The position numbers and the translations under genes are program-made. A DNA stretch of 15,033 bases from Cyclostephanos tholiformis (taxonomy: Eukaryota > Bacillariophyta > Thalassiosirophyceae > Thalassiosirales > Thalassiosiraceae). Under the pieces are notes generated by a model. That model ran no database searches, was not told where the DNA came from, and saw only the letters and a program-made list of their open reading frames with translations. Location of the stretch: NCBI GenBank assembly GCA_036939975.1, contig JALLPB010002338.1:1-15033 (forward strand), written 5' to 3'. Shown here in pieces: positions 1 to 7,627 of the stretch (its first letter is position 1; each line of letters starts with the position of its first letter).

Positions 1-321
1 CGCTCCGCGGGGCGCTGATTTGGGGGGGAAGCGAGCAAGCGCCCCTCGGGCCCATTATTTAGTGACCACGCAGGTCCAAGATCAACCCATCCCACCTGGA
101 GATTGTTCCACCCAAAAAATGGAATTCAACGGGCAAGACTAATAATGCAAACTGAACATGCCTTTCCACCTATTCCATTTTTTTTCACTGTTGGTTTCGA
201 TGCCTTTGTCTCGAAAATGCGAAGATAGGAAAAGAAATATACAACAAGAACAAGGGCTGGATGATGTTCAAGATCATCTCAATAATTTCAGGAGCCAGAG
301 ACACCAGACCCTTCCTCTTCC
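1..321. other. Upstream non-coding region, no gene seen
   Basis: I see no convincing gene here. The first 60 bases are G/C-rich with a run of seven G; the rest is mixed-composition sequence that probably holds the promoter and 5' leader of the armadillo-like gene that follows. A short open frame from 158 runs through it, but its translation has no recognisable character. No tRNA, CRISPR or repeat structure was found by eye. Confidence 0.5.
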
Positions 322-2014
322 ATGCTGTGTTCATATTATCACAATCATACGGCCCTTCAATCTAATGAAGAAAAACATGAGAATCGAGTCTGCAAGCACA
401 ATAACATGAAATATCCACACTACTCACTACAATACAATCTATCCCCACCAAGTGAAGGCGAAAGTAATGGCCATGACGGCACTCATCAACAAACCCTCGT
501 TCTGGATGGTTCTGATCTTAATTTCTCGTCCATCCACCTTGGAAAGGACGCGATGGAAGATACAAAAATACCTAACGCTCCCGATTCAGAAAAACGAGAG
601 TTTATCGATGCACAATTCGAGAGTCTTCAGAGGCAACTCGATATGTACCTTCCAACGAAACCAAACGATTCTCCAGAGTTGATCCCCGGCAGTTCCGGCA
701 CCGCTTTTTCCACTGCCGAACGTCTGCTAGAAGATTGGCTGCAAGATAAGCCGCTGATAACTCAAGATACGATCGTTCGTGATAAAGGATCCCTCGCCAC
801 TGCCGGAAGGAAGAAGATGCACGATAAACCGCTGTCAAGTCAAGATGCGATCTCTCGTGAGAAGGGACCCGTCGCCACTTCAGGAGCGAAGAAGGTTGTT
901 TTTGAAAGGTCGAGGTCAAGGTCAAGGGTAGGACGGTCGAATTTAAGCACCATCGACGAGTCATGCCGAGAGAGTGGTCACATTATAAGTCATCAAATTC
1001 ACGAAACTGGTATTCCTGATGTCGCGACTGCTCCAGCGCAGGACATTGAACGTTACTTGAAAAGTACGAGTCCTGATTTGAAGGCCGTGCGCGAGTTTGT
1101 CGAGATGTGCGACGCAGCAGGACTTGACGAGGAAGCCATCGATGCAATGAAGATGGCTCTCATTCACGATAATGCCACATCCACGAGCAAAGATCTAGCA
1201 CTGTATTGCCTGACCAAGCTGTTGGTCCTAGCGGGCAAGTCATACAATAACAAGAGGACGATGATCTTTGGCGTTAATTGCGGCGACGGCACCACCCGTC
1301 CAGGGATTTCTACGTTCGACGCAATCATAGAAGCTGCACAAATCTATCGAGGATTAGCCGAAATCCAACACAGGGTTTGTGCTGTATTGTGGTCCTTGTC
1401 GATGAAGCATCTCGAGCACGTCGCACAGAACGGTGGGTGCAAAGTTATACTGAATGCAATGAAAAATCATATTAATGATGAAGCATTGCAGTGCATGGCA
1501 TTGGGAGCTCTGAGGGCGATTTCGTTCGATAATGTTGGCATATCGAAGCTGCTCTCGCGGAGTAGTTTGCGAATTATTACGGACGTTATGCAGACGCACG
1601 TGCATAGCCGCACGATACAATCAAGAGGTTGCGCAGTCTTGGGCAATCTGACGGTTGACGAATCAAGCCAATCTGCAACAAATATCATCGTAAAGGTGTT
1701 CGATGTTGTTATCAAGGGAATGCTCGCACATTCGAGTTCATTAGAAGTCTACGAGTCGGCGTAAGTTGACATCTTTAACTTTTTATACCGTATTGGGAGA
1801 TGTATTTCGTTGGCATCTCATATGTCCCAACACTCGCGCGTTTCTCAGGTGCTTCGCATTGATGCGACTATCTTTCTCAGCTGCTAATGTTGATCTCGTT
1901 CGCCACGATCGCAGGTTGAGGTCGTCGCTCGGGTTTGCCCTCGATAACCATTCACGTGATGTCGGAGTCATGATTTTTACTTTAAGGAAGCGTTTGAAGT
2001 TAGTTTATCTGTAA
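322..2014 (+). CDS. Armadillo-like repeat protein, two exons (322-1760, 1849-2014)
   Basis: Hypothetical protein of about 534 residues when the probable intron 1761-1848 is removed. Residues from about 350 onward form repeated helical units typical of ARM/HEAT solenoids: HRVCAVLWSLS, LQCMALGALRAISF, SRGCAVLGNLTV, and across the splice YESACFALMRLSF. Such folds bind other proteins; no catalytic motif is visible. The N-terminal third is polar and probably disordered, carries a perfect-length 26-residue tandem duplication (residues 142-193) and then an Arg/Ser stretch (RSRSRSRVGRS). The start is uncertain: ATG at 322 is the first in frame, and ATG at 406 (context ATAACATGA) would give about 506 residues. 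The coding region is less GC-rich than the retroelement to the right. It is convergent with the dehydrogenase gene, 139 bp between stops. The ARM-like call is from pattern recognition; the specific function is unknown. Confidence 0.75.
745..900 (+). repeat. Two tandem 78-bp units inside the ARM-like gene
   Basis: Units 745-822 and 823-900 are exactly 78 bp each and in frame. They encode 26-residue copies beginning DKPLITQDTIVRDKG and DKPLSSQDAISREKG. The DNA has diverged but is clearly alignable, so this is an old in-frame duplication in the disordered N-terminal part of the protein. Confidence 0.85.
1761..1848 (+). other. Probable spliceosomal intron (88 bp)
   Basis: The first exon reaches an in-frame TAA at 1762-1764 that lies inside a consensus donor GTAAGT starting at 1761. 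A pyrimidine-rich acceptor TTTCTCAG ends at 1848. Splicing joins a split GC|G alanine codon and continues the frame to the TAA at 2012-2014. The first downstream residues, CFALMRLSFSAANVDL, continue the ARM helix pattern, which favours this acceptor over CAG at 1880 (gives an immediate stop). CAG ending at 1914 stays in frame but loses that helix. Confidence 0.75.
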
Positions 2015-2153
2015 CGAATTATGATATATATGAGCATCGGCTCCCTAACCCTAATAGCACATTATCAACATCCACCTTTCATCACTCCTCGCCCTCCAAA
2101 TCACGGTCGATTGGGGAGGAACCTCGATGGGGATCATCGGCGACTATATATTA

Positions 2154-3050
2154 TCACCACATCACGGGCGCCCGGTCGGCGTAGAATCCACCCGATTTGT
2201 ATGCCGAGACATCGTCCGTGGTGGCGAGCCAGGAGGCAGTATCGGCGCCCGCCGCCGCGGGACGAGTACCCCTCCCGCTCGTCATCGACGTGTTGCAATA
2301 TCCAGGACACATGGCCGACCATCCCACTTCCGGACATAGCCTAGACATTAACGCGGTGTACGCGATGACGCCGCATTTGCTCATGCCGTAATTCGTATTG
2401 GCGTAGGAGTTGTTCTCGCCCAAGATCTCCGCCTCCCTCACGAAATCGTACATCGTTGCCGTGATGGCCTCGACGTTCTCGGGATGCGTGAACAGCCTCC
2501 TCCTATCGTTCGATTTCAGTATGCGCAGCGCGCCGGACCTCGACGCTACGTTTACCACCCTCGATCCCGGACCCCCGCGCAGTAGGCACGGTAACAACGC
2601 CTCGGTGATGGATACCGTTCCTCGATAATTCGTATCCACCGTCGGTCGGCTTTGTTCGCCGAACGGCGTGGGATCGCTCCCCTTGAACGCCATGCCGGCG
2701 TTATTCACTAGCACGTCGAGCGTATCGCCGTGCCTCCTGACGAACTCCGGGACGAAGTCGTTAATCGACGTGGGGTTCGATATGTCGAGCTCCATCGCCT
2801 CGACGATGCAACGTTTCGTCGTCGCGTCGTCGTCGTCGTCGACGTTTTTCAACGTCCTAGCGATCTCGTCCGCGGCGTTTCTACCGGCGTCCATCCGTCG
2901 ACATGCCAGTATCACCACCGCGAAGTCGCCGCCACTCGCGATCTGATGGGCGATGTGATAGCCGATGCCCTGATTCGATCCGGTGACGATGGCGATTTTG
3001 TCCTTCATCCTACCACCGTTCGAACTTACTTTCGTGGCCCCCCCTTCCAT
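2154..3050 (-). CDS. Short-chain dehydrogenase/reductase, carbonyl reductase-like
   Basis: NAD(P)H-dependent oxidoreductase of the classical SDR family, expected to reduce carbonyl groups on quinones, aldehydes or ketones. With ATG at 3050 the protein has 298 residues; ATG at 3008 gives 284, close to carbonyl reductase length (about 277). Visible: cofactor motif TGSNQGIG (23-30), NNAG (116-119), TNYRGT (140-145, active-site Asn141), VNVAS with Ser170, and YGMSK with Tyr221 and Lys225, so the Asn-Ser-Tyr-Lys tetrad is complete. The insert between Ser and Tyr and the C-terminal SGGFYADRAPVMW are typical of the carbonyl reductase branch. A five-Asp run (71-75) is unusual. The frame stays open upstream to ATG 3347, but that extension includes a VVVVLLLLLLLL run encoded by a trinucleotide repeat, so I treat it as leader. 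Substrate unknown. Confidence 0.88.
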   Translation of the reverse strand: MEGGATKVSSNGGRMKDKIAIVTGSNQGIGYHIAHQIASGGDFAVVILACRRMDAGRNAADEIARTLKNVDDDDDATTKRCIVEAMELDISNPTSINDFVPEFVRRHGDTLDVLVNNAGMAFKGSDPTPFGEQSRPTVDTNYRGTVSITEALLPCLLRGGPGSRVVNVASRSGALRILKSNDRRRLFTHPENVEAITATMYDFVREAEILGENNSYANTNYGMSKCGVIAYTALMSRLCPEVGWSAMCPGYCNTSMTSGRGTRPAAAGADTASWLATTDDVSAYKSGGFYADRAPVMW

Positions 3051-3581
3051 GGACAGGGCGTGGGACTGGAGGATTGATCGACGGACGGATAGGAGGAGGA
3101 GGAGGAGGAGGAGGACGACGACGACGAGGGGGGGATGACGTCGATGGGTCCGGGAGGTGAGGGGGAGAAGGGGAAACTCCGTCGTGGCTAGGCGTTGCCG
3201 AGGACGATGGGACGAATTGGAAAGATGACGTGCTCGTCTCTGTGTCCCTTCGTGCATGGATGGGGATGGGGTAGAGTTAAAAAAATATAAAAAATAATAA
3301 TAAGACGGCTCAAAATCGATATTAGTGTGTATGCATGGCGTCGCCATGATCAATGACACTTACTTCTTCACCTTTTTTTTATGGTGTTCCCGTTCCAACC
3401 TTCAGCGCCTACCTACCTTACCGGTTCCCACAGTAGGGTGTGGATACACTAGTGTGTGTAAACGTATTGTTCTGAAACAGAGGAATACATACGTATATTT
3501 GTTCGGTCTCCGTTGCCCCCAATTTTCTTTATTTTCCCCGCGTACATACGATATGGCCATCGAGTCACAAGCCCCGCGAGG
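3051..3581. promoter_or_regulatory. Divergent intergenic region between dehydrogenase and BRAP-like genes
   Basis: This roughly 530-bp region must hold the promoters and leaders of both divergent genes. It contains the trinucleotide repeat at 3091-3129, a very AT-rich stretch at 3277-3303 (TTAAAAAAATATAAAAAA core) that could serve as a TATA-like element for the - strand gene, and TATATTT at 3494-3500, 82-88 bp before the BRAP-like ATG. None of these is proven to be functional. Confidence 0.35.
3091..3129. repeat. Trinucleotide microsatellite (AGG)8(ACG)4
   Basis: Eight AGG units (3091-3114) followed by four ACG units (3115-3126) and a further AGG. It lies just upstream of the preferred start codons of the dehydrogenase gene, probably in its 5' leader. 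If the frame were translated from farther upstream, it would code for four Val and eight Leu in a row. Confidence 0.9.
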
Positions 3582-6017
3582 ATGGAAAGTTTCCACCTCG
3601 CCTATCGCCCAGCGGCCGATGATATAGCCTCGGACGACGGCGATGCCTCGAGTGGGAAGTACGGGAATAACGAAGTGGTAGCTTGGGAACGTCGTGGTGC
3701 CATAGCGATACGCAGAGCATCCGCCCTTAGGCTGTATCGATGTCATCGTCATGTTTCTCACGTCGGCGTGTCCTCCGACGGTCGGGAGGATGATGATTAC
3801 CGCACTGTCGGATCGTCCGGAAATTCCGCGGCCGATGATGTTGCAGTCCCGCCTCGAGATACCGATAATAATTGCCCGTCCCGTCGTCGCGCGGGTCTCC
3901 CCTCTCGAGATTCCTCATCACCGCGTTGTTACTCTGCTATTACGCTCGCGGCAAATGACGGCGAGATCTCACATAACAAACTCGAGGATGCGAATGGCGA
4001 AAGGACGCCCGATGAAAGCGGTTGGGGGGAATATGCGCTGCTCGCCGTGCTAGTTCCGAGTGGCCTGACTCGAAACCTCATCGAAATAATGGTTGATGCA
4101 CGCGGTGGCGACATATCGTGGGAGGGTCCACTCGAACTAGTGAGGAACAACAATCGACGGATAATCGATGCCGAATCAGAGCTGAGATTATCGATTCATC
4201 CGTGCCTTTGCGATGATAACGAACGACGACGCACAGCTTCCATGATGGATGGTGGCATCAAATCGAATGAGGAGGACGAGAGAATTAATGGACGGCAATA
4301 TGATGCCATCGACGAGGATGCGTCATCTTCTCGGCTGATTGTTTGCGGCATCATCACGTCGAACGATGTTTCGAATTGTACGAATTTTCCAGCAGATGTC
4401 GTCCTCCTGACTCCCGAGAACACATCATCGCCGACCTGTACAAATATTGTTAGGAAACAAGACATGGATCGATGTCGTCTCATATCACGCCACATAGAAC
4501 AAATTAATCACGACACAGCATCTGGCGCTCCCTGGTCTGTCCTGAAGGCTTTTCCCGTTAGTACTGTTTCAACCCTGCCGATGACCACGAGCACCGCCGG
4601 CGAGGACGCATCGAGGAATCCAGGAGCGAGGTCGTCCGACGCCGCCGCCCTGCCTTGCTGTCCGGTCTGCTTGAACCTCATAGATCCGACGCACGTGGGA
4701 TTGTCCCAGCTCAAGCCGCGGCACAAATGTTCTCGATGGTGCGTTGGATCGAACGTCAATATCGAATGCAACATCGATGACAATCGGCACTCCCGTCATC
4801 GCGTATGCGCGAATGAAATGATCTTCTCCCCGTTGCCCCGGTGCGTCGCATGTAAGGTAATTTCCGGGGGGGACATTATTGGCCACCATCGATCTCGAAT
4901 GATCGAATCGCATTCGGATGCGTCCCGAGCGTCGCCTCGGGGAGTACAAGATCGGAATGATCGCACCGGAATCAACGCACCGCCATACCATTCCTCCGCG
5001 GTACAATCATCCGAATCCAACACATGCTACCAGTGTGGAATGTCGACCACATTATGGGTGTGTTTAACCTGCGGAGTCGTCGGATGCGGTCGATACACTC
5101 GCAAACATGCCGCAGAACATTACACGTTGGTGGGTCATCCCTATTCATTCGAATTGGCAACGGGGAGAATATGGGATTATGATACCGGGACCTTCGTACA
5201 TAGGAAGGATTTGGCGGAATGTCCAGTGTTTTCGTTGAATCGGGGCATCGCCGTAGCGGGCGCGGAGTACCCGAGCTCGTCATTGATTGCTCCGTCCACT
5301 TCCGGTGACATAGGACAAAGAGGAGATTCCTTTTTCGAGGGCAAATATAATGATGGACGGAGAAAAGACCGGCGGCCCGGTGATAGCAATAATAGCAATC
5401 GATCGCACGGTCTTGAAAATTCAACCGCTTCGTGTCACAGTGATCTCAATCGCAATCGATTCGATTCGAAACTTGAGGCGCCGACGAAAAAGTCCACCAT
5501 GATAAGCCAAGAATACGAAGCGCTCCTTCACAGTGCACTTGAAGACCAATCTCAGCACTACGAGGGCGAAATATCTCGCCTACGCGCTACCCTGGCTTCC
5601 TCGCGCATGCAGGGCATTCAAATATCCGATCGAGAATCCCGCGAAATATTCGCCCTGCAAAAGGATAGCGAGAGATTAAAACAGGAGTCGGAGAAACTCT
5701 CTTCGATTCTTCTCGGAGCTCAAACGAAAGAGGCAGAGCTTCGATCAACGTCGCAGCGTCTGCTGAGAGAGCAGTCAATATCGAAGGACTTGCTCGAGAG
5801 GATACGCAAGGAAACGCTAACAGAACACGAGTCGGGCAGACGTAGGTTGGAAGATCTAGAAATGCAAGTTGCTGATTTGACCGCTAATTTACGCATGATG
5901 TCGCAGCTTGGGGAAGAGGAGAGAGGAGGGACGATATGCGGAACAATCGGCGGGGAGAATGAAGGCAAGCTTCGAGGTAGGAAGTCTCGAAAGGGCAAGA
6001 AAAGTGGCTCCAGATAA
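3582..6017 (+). CDS. BRAP/IMP-like E3 ubiquitin ligase (RING, ZnF-UBP, coiled coil)
   Basis: Homologue of BRCA1-associated protein (BRAP2/IMP), a cytosolic ubiquitin ligase and ubiquitin-binding scaffold that in animals modulates Ras-MAPK signalling; a role in this alga is inference. ATG 3582 gives 811 residues; the open frame extends upstream only through non-ATG codons. Order: low-complexity N-terminus (1-145); divergent BRAP2 RRM-like region (about 150-345); RING-like zinc finger starting CCPVC (Cys360, Cys363) and ending RCVAC (Cys421, Cys424); ZnF-UBP with all expected ligands (Cys482, Cys485, Cys494, Cys497, Cys502, His509, His513, His519; core WVCLTCGVVGCGRY); long coiled coil (about 640-777); basic C-terminus KSRKGKKSGSR. 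The order and basic tail match the family. The RING is odd: the usual CxH core is replaced by HKCSRWC and the middle is expanded. The gene is longer than animal homologues because of Ser/Asp/Arg-rich inserts. Confidence 0.85.
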   Translation: MESFHLAYRPAADDIASDDGDASSGKYGNNEVVAWERRGAIAIRRASALRLYRCHRHVSHVGVSSDGREDDDYRTVGSSGNSAADDVAVPPRDTDNNCPSRRRAGLPSRDSSSPRCYSAITLAANDGEISHNKLEDANGERTPDESGWGEYALLAVLVPSGLTRNLIEIMVDARGGDISWEGPLELVRNNNRRIIDAESELRLSIHPCLCDDNERRRTASMMDGGIKSNEEDERINGRQYDAIDEDASSSRLIVCGIITSNDVSNCTNFPADVVLLTPENTSSPTCTNIVRKQDMDRCRLISRHIEQINHDTASGAPWSVLKAFPVSTVSTLPMTTSTAGEDASRNPGARSSDAAALPCCPVCLNLIDPTHVGLSQLKPRHKCSRWCVGSNVNIECNIDDNRHSRHRVCANEMIFSPLPRCVACKVISGGDIIGHHRSRMIESHSDASRASPRGVQDRNDRTGINAPPYHSSAVQSSESNTCYQCGMSTTLWVCLTCGVVGCGRYTRKHAAEHYTLVGHPYSFELATGRIWDYDTGTFVHRKDLAECPVFSLNRGIAVAGAEYPSSSLIAPSTSGDIGQRGDSFFEGKYNDGRRKDRRPGDSNNSNRSHGLENSTASCHSDLNRNRFDSKLEAPTKKSTMISQEYEALLHSALEDQSQHYEGEISRLRATLASSRMQGIQISDRESREIFALQKDSERLKQESEKLSSILLGAQTKEAELRSTSQRLLREQSISKDLLERIRKETLTEHESGRRRLEDLEMQVADLTANLRMMSQLGEEERGGTICGTIGGENEGKLRGRKSRKGKKSGSR

Positions 6018-6090
6018 TAATATCTTGAGCGATTGGAAACGAAAACAATAATAGTATCGAAATACTAGTACCTTGACGATGTAAAGTAAT
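6018..6090. other. Compact convergent 3' intergenic spacer
   Basis: Only 73 bp separate the TAA of the BRAP-like gene from the TGA (on the opposite strand) of the transporter gene. Both polyadenylation sites must lie here or inside the opposite gene. A small perfect inverted repeat, TAGTAT (6053-6058) and ATACTA (6062-6067) with a 3-base loop, sits in it and would form a weak hairpin in either transcript. Confidence 0.5.
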
Positions 6091-7251
6091 TCACTTTTTC
6101 CCAGATTTAGATCCTACAATGATACCTCCCATCACAAGTACAGCTGAGATTACATGCACTCCAGTCATTGGCTTTGGAAAAATTATATAAGAGAGGACCA
6201 CGGTTACCACCTTTCTGAGCGTGGCAACGGCCACTGCGATTGCTGGTCCAATCCGTCGAATGAGCTCAGTGTATGCCAAGACTGCCGTGCCCAGTCCAAT
6301 ACCGACAGCTAAATTCATGAGGAGAAATTGTGGATTATTCGCAGTGAATGAAATTATGGGGACAAATGACCGACAAAATAAGGTTGATGAAAGAAGGAGC
6401 GTAAACCCAATAGTATTCGTATTGACCAAGAGTGCTTGTGGCGACAAGCCTACATGGACCACTTGGTACTGTTTTGTTCGAGTTTCACTGTCGACTTCTT
6501 CATCTTCAATCAAAGAGTTCATTTCCAATTCTTCATTCTCGCTGCATTTTCTAACAGATGGAGGACCACTTCCTCCAATTCCTTGCATTAATTGTTGTTG
6601 CAAATTAGGTACCAGCGCATCGCAAAATACACTAATGGTCAGCAAGGAAATGCCAATCCAATGTTCGCCCGTTTCTTGCGTCTTGTTCTCGGTCATAGAT
6701 TTGTCATTCTCTCGACCCTCGAGGGTGAAGTCACCGGGAGAAAAGCAAAATCCTGCTGCGCCTAGACAAAGGAGGAACGCAGAAACATATTCCAATGTAC
6801 CATAATTTCTTTTCTTTATTAGTATTCCGGATCTTTCCGCTCTTGAATCCATCACGACGCCCACAATCATAGTTGGGATCAACTTGGCTGATTTGAAGAC
6901 GACTTTGGTGACGTATGTTACGCCTTCGCACGTTAAACTCATGGTGGCACATGCGGTTGCCCCATACACGATGGCGCTCAATTTGACATAAATCCATAAT
7001 TCTTTCAAAGATCTGGGGAACGATGTCACGACATCTCCTCCCGTTGTGGCATACGACACCAAAAGTGGCAGTAGGACGCAAAATCCGAATTGATATAGAG
7101 TGATGGAGGTCGCCAGGTGAGGGAAAGAGTTGTATGCGGTGGAGAGAGATTCCAGAGCAAGTTCGTGACCGATCATTGACAGGAAGAAGAGGAGAATGAA
7201 CGGCACTGCATTAGACGTGCTTTTGTCGTGGTTGTCACGTTTGAATGTCAT
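6091..7251 (-). CDS. UAA-family nucleotide-sugar/PAPS transporter (SLC35B-like)
   Basis: Multi-pass antiporter of the drug/metabolite superfamily, UAA (SLC35B) family, expected in Golgi or ER membrane, exchanging a nucleotide sugar or PAPS for the matching nucleoside monophosphate. ATG 7251 gives 386 residues; the frame continues upstream only through non-ATG codons. About ten hydrophobic segments are visible (for example 15-28, 48-67, 90-107, 155-171, 198-213, 272-300, 308-328, 336-358, 365-381). Family motifs: KSAKLIP (120-126), DALVPNLQQ (211-219), and the C-terminal signature ATLRKVVTVVLSYIIFPKP (343-361). An acidic loop (about 236-260) after the sixth segment is longer than usual. The C-terminus KSGKK is lysine-rich but not a canonical KKxx signal. 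Substrate cannot be fixed from sequence. The 5' end faces the retrotransposon LTR. Confidence 0.85.
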   Translation of the reverse strand: MTFKRDNHDKSTSNAVPFILLFFLSMIGHELALESLSTAYNSFPHLATSITLYQFGFCVLLPLLVSYATTGGDVVTSFPRSLKELWIYVKLSAIVYGATACATMSLTCEGVTYVTKVVFKSAKLIPTMIVGVVMDSRAERSGILIKKRNYGTLEYVSAFLLCLGAAGFCFSPGDFTLEGRENDKSMTENKTQETGEHWIGISLLTISVFCDALVPNLQQQLMQGIGGSGPPSVRKCSENEELEMNSLIEDEEVDSETRTKQYQVVHVGLSPQALLVNTNTIGFTLLLSSTLFCRSFVPIISFTANNPQFLLMNLAVGIGLGTAVLAYTELIRRIGPAIAVAVATLRKVVTVVLSYIIFPKPMTGVHVISAVLVMGGIIVGSKSGKK

Positions 7252-7256
7252 GGCAT
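7248..7256 (-). promoter_or_regulatory. Minimal upstream ORF overlapping transporter start
   Basis: Reading the - strand, ATG-CCA-TGA begins at 7256, five bases before the transporter ATG at 7251. Its TGA overlaps that ATG in an ATGA arrangement. If the first AUG is used, ribosomes would stop exactly at the main start codon and might reinitiate. Whether this AUG is within the mRNA is unknown. Confidence 0.35.
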
Positions 7257-7465
7257 GCTGCGAGTAGGTTCCGATTACTTCTAAAACAAGCTTGGTCTTC
7301 CTGCACCTCAAGAATGCGACGAAGCTGTCCTCTTCTGTTCTCTCTTGTGGTAGGTGTCTTGTTATCGTGTATTGTATCGTCGAGTGTCGATAGTGTCGCC
7401 CTTCAATTCATCGCGCGGCAGCGATTGGGGGGGGAGCATAGCGGGGGGAAGTTTGGTAAGTTTGG
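7252..7465. promoter_or_regulatory. Transporter upstream region up to the retrotransposon
   Basis: These 214 bp are what remains of the host sequence 5' of the transporter gene before the LTR. On the gene's strand it is purine-rich near the start codon and contains C runs farther upstream (G runs on the + strand at about 7427-7448). A direct repeat GTTTGG / GTTTGG flanks TAA at 7451-7465. No clear TATA element is visible, so the insertion may have displaced part of the native promoter. Confidence 0.4.
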
Positions 7466-7564
7466 TGTTGGTATGTGCAACATAGGGTAGTAGCGCAACC
7501 TGATCGTTTGGCAATACTTACGATGAATGTAGGACTCCGGTCCTCGTCATGGTAGGCATGAGAG

Positions 7565-7612
7565 GATAGAAGGAGAAGTAAGGTCTAANATAGAAGGAGA
7601 AGTAAGGTCTAA
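7565..7612. repeat. 24-bp tandem duplication interrupted by an N, within the LTR
   Basis: ATAGAAGGAGAAGTAAGGTC and the following TAA occur at 7566-7588 and again at 7590-7612, separated by one unresolved base at 7589. If that base is G, the two 24-bp units are perfect copies. This could be a true LTR duplication or an assembly join. Confidence 0.9.
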
Positions 7613-7619
7613 GTAAGTA

Positions 7620-7627
7620 CCTTATAG
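7620..7627 (-). promoter_or_regulatory. TATA-like element of the LTR promoter
   Basis: CTATAAGG on the - strand, 17 bases inside the LTR, with GTATATACG just upstream of it. It is in the orientation to start transcription leftwards, through the tandem duplication and out toward the transporter gene. Assignment is by motif only. Confidence 0.35.

Noticed and set aside
1..60. G-rich start of the window as a possible second LTR or element end
   Set aside because: No similarity by eye to the LTR termini TGTTGGTAT or TGTTAGTAT, nor to its tandem repeat.
1881..1914. Alternative intron acceptors at CAG 1880 and CAG 1914
   Set aside because: The first yields an immediate TAA. The second stays in frame but removes the helix CFALMRLSFSAANVDL that matches the repeat pattern.
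3513..3515. BRAP-like start at 3513 and transporter start at 7311
   Set aside because: Both positions are TTG codons; the first in-frame ATG codons are 3582 and 7251, and these give family-like N-termini.
6053..6067. Small inverted repeat between convergent genes as a terminator
   Set aside because: Six base pairs with a three-base loop is weak, and eukaryotic protein genes do not end transcription by intrinsic hairpins.
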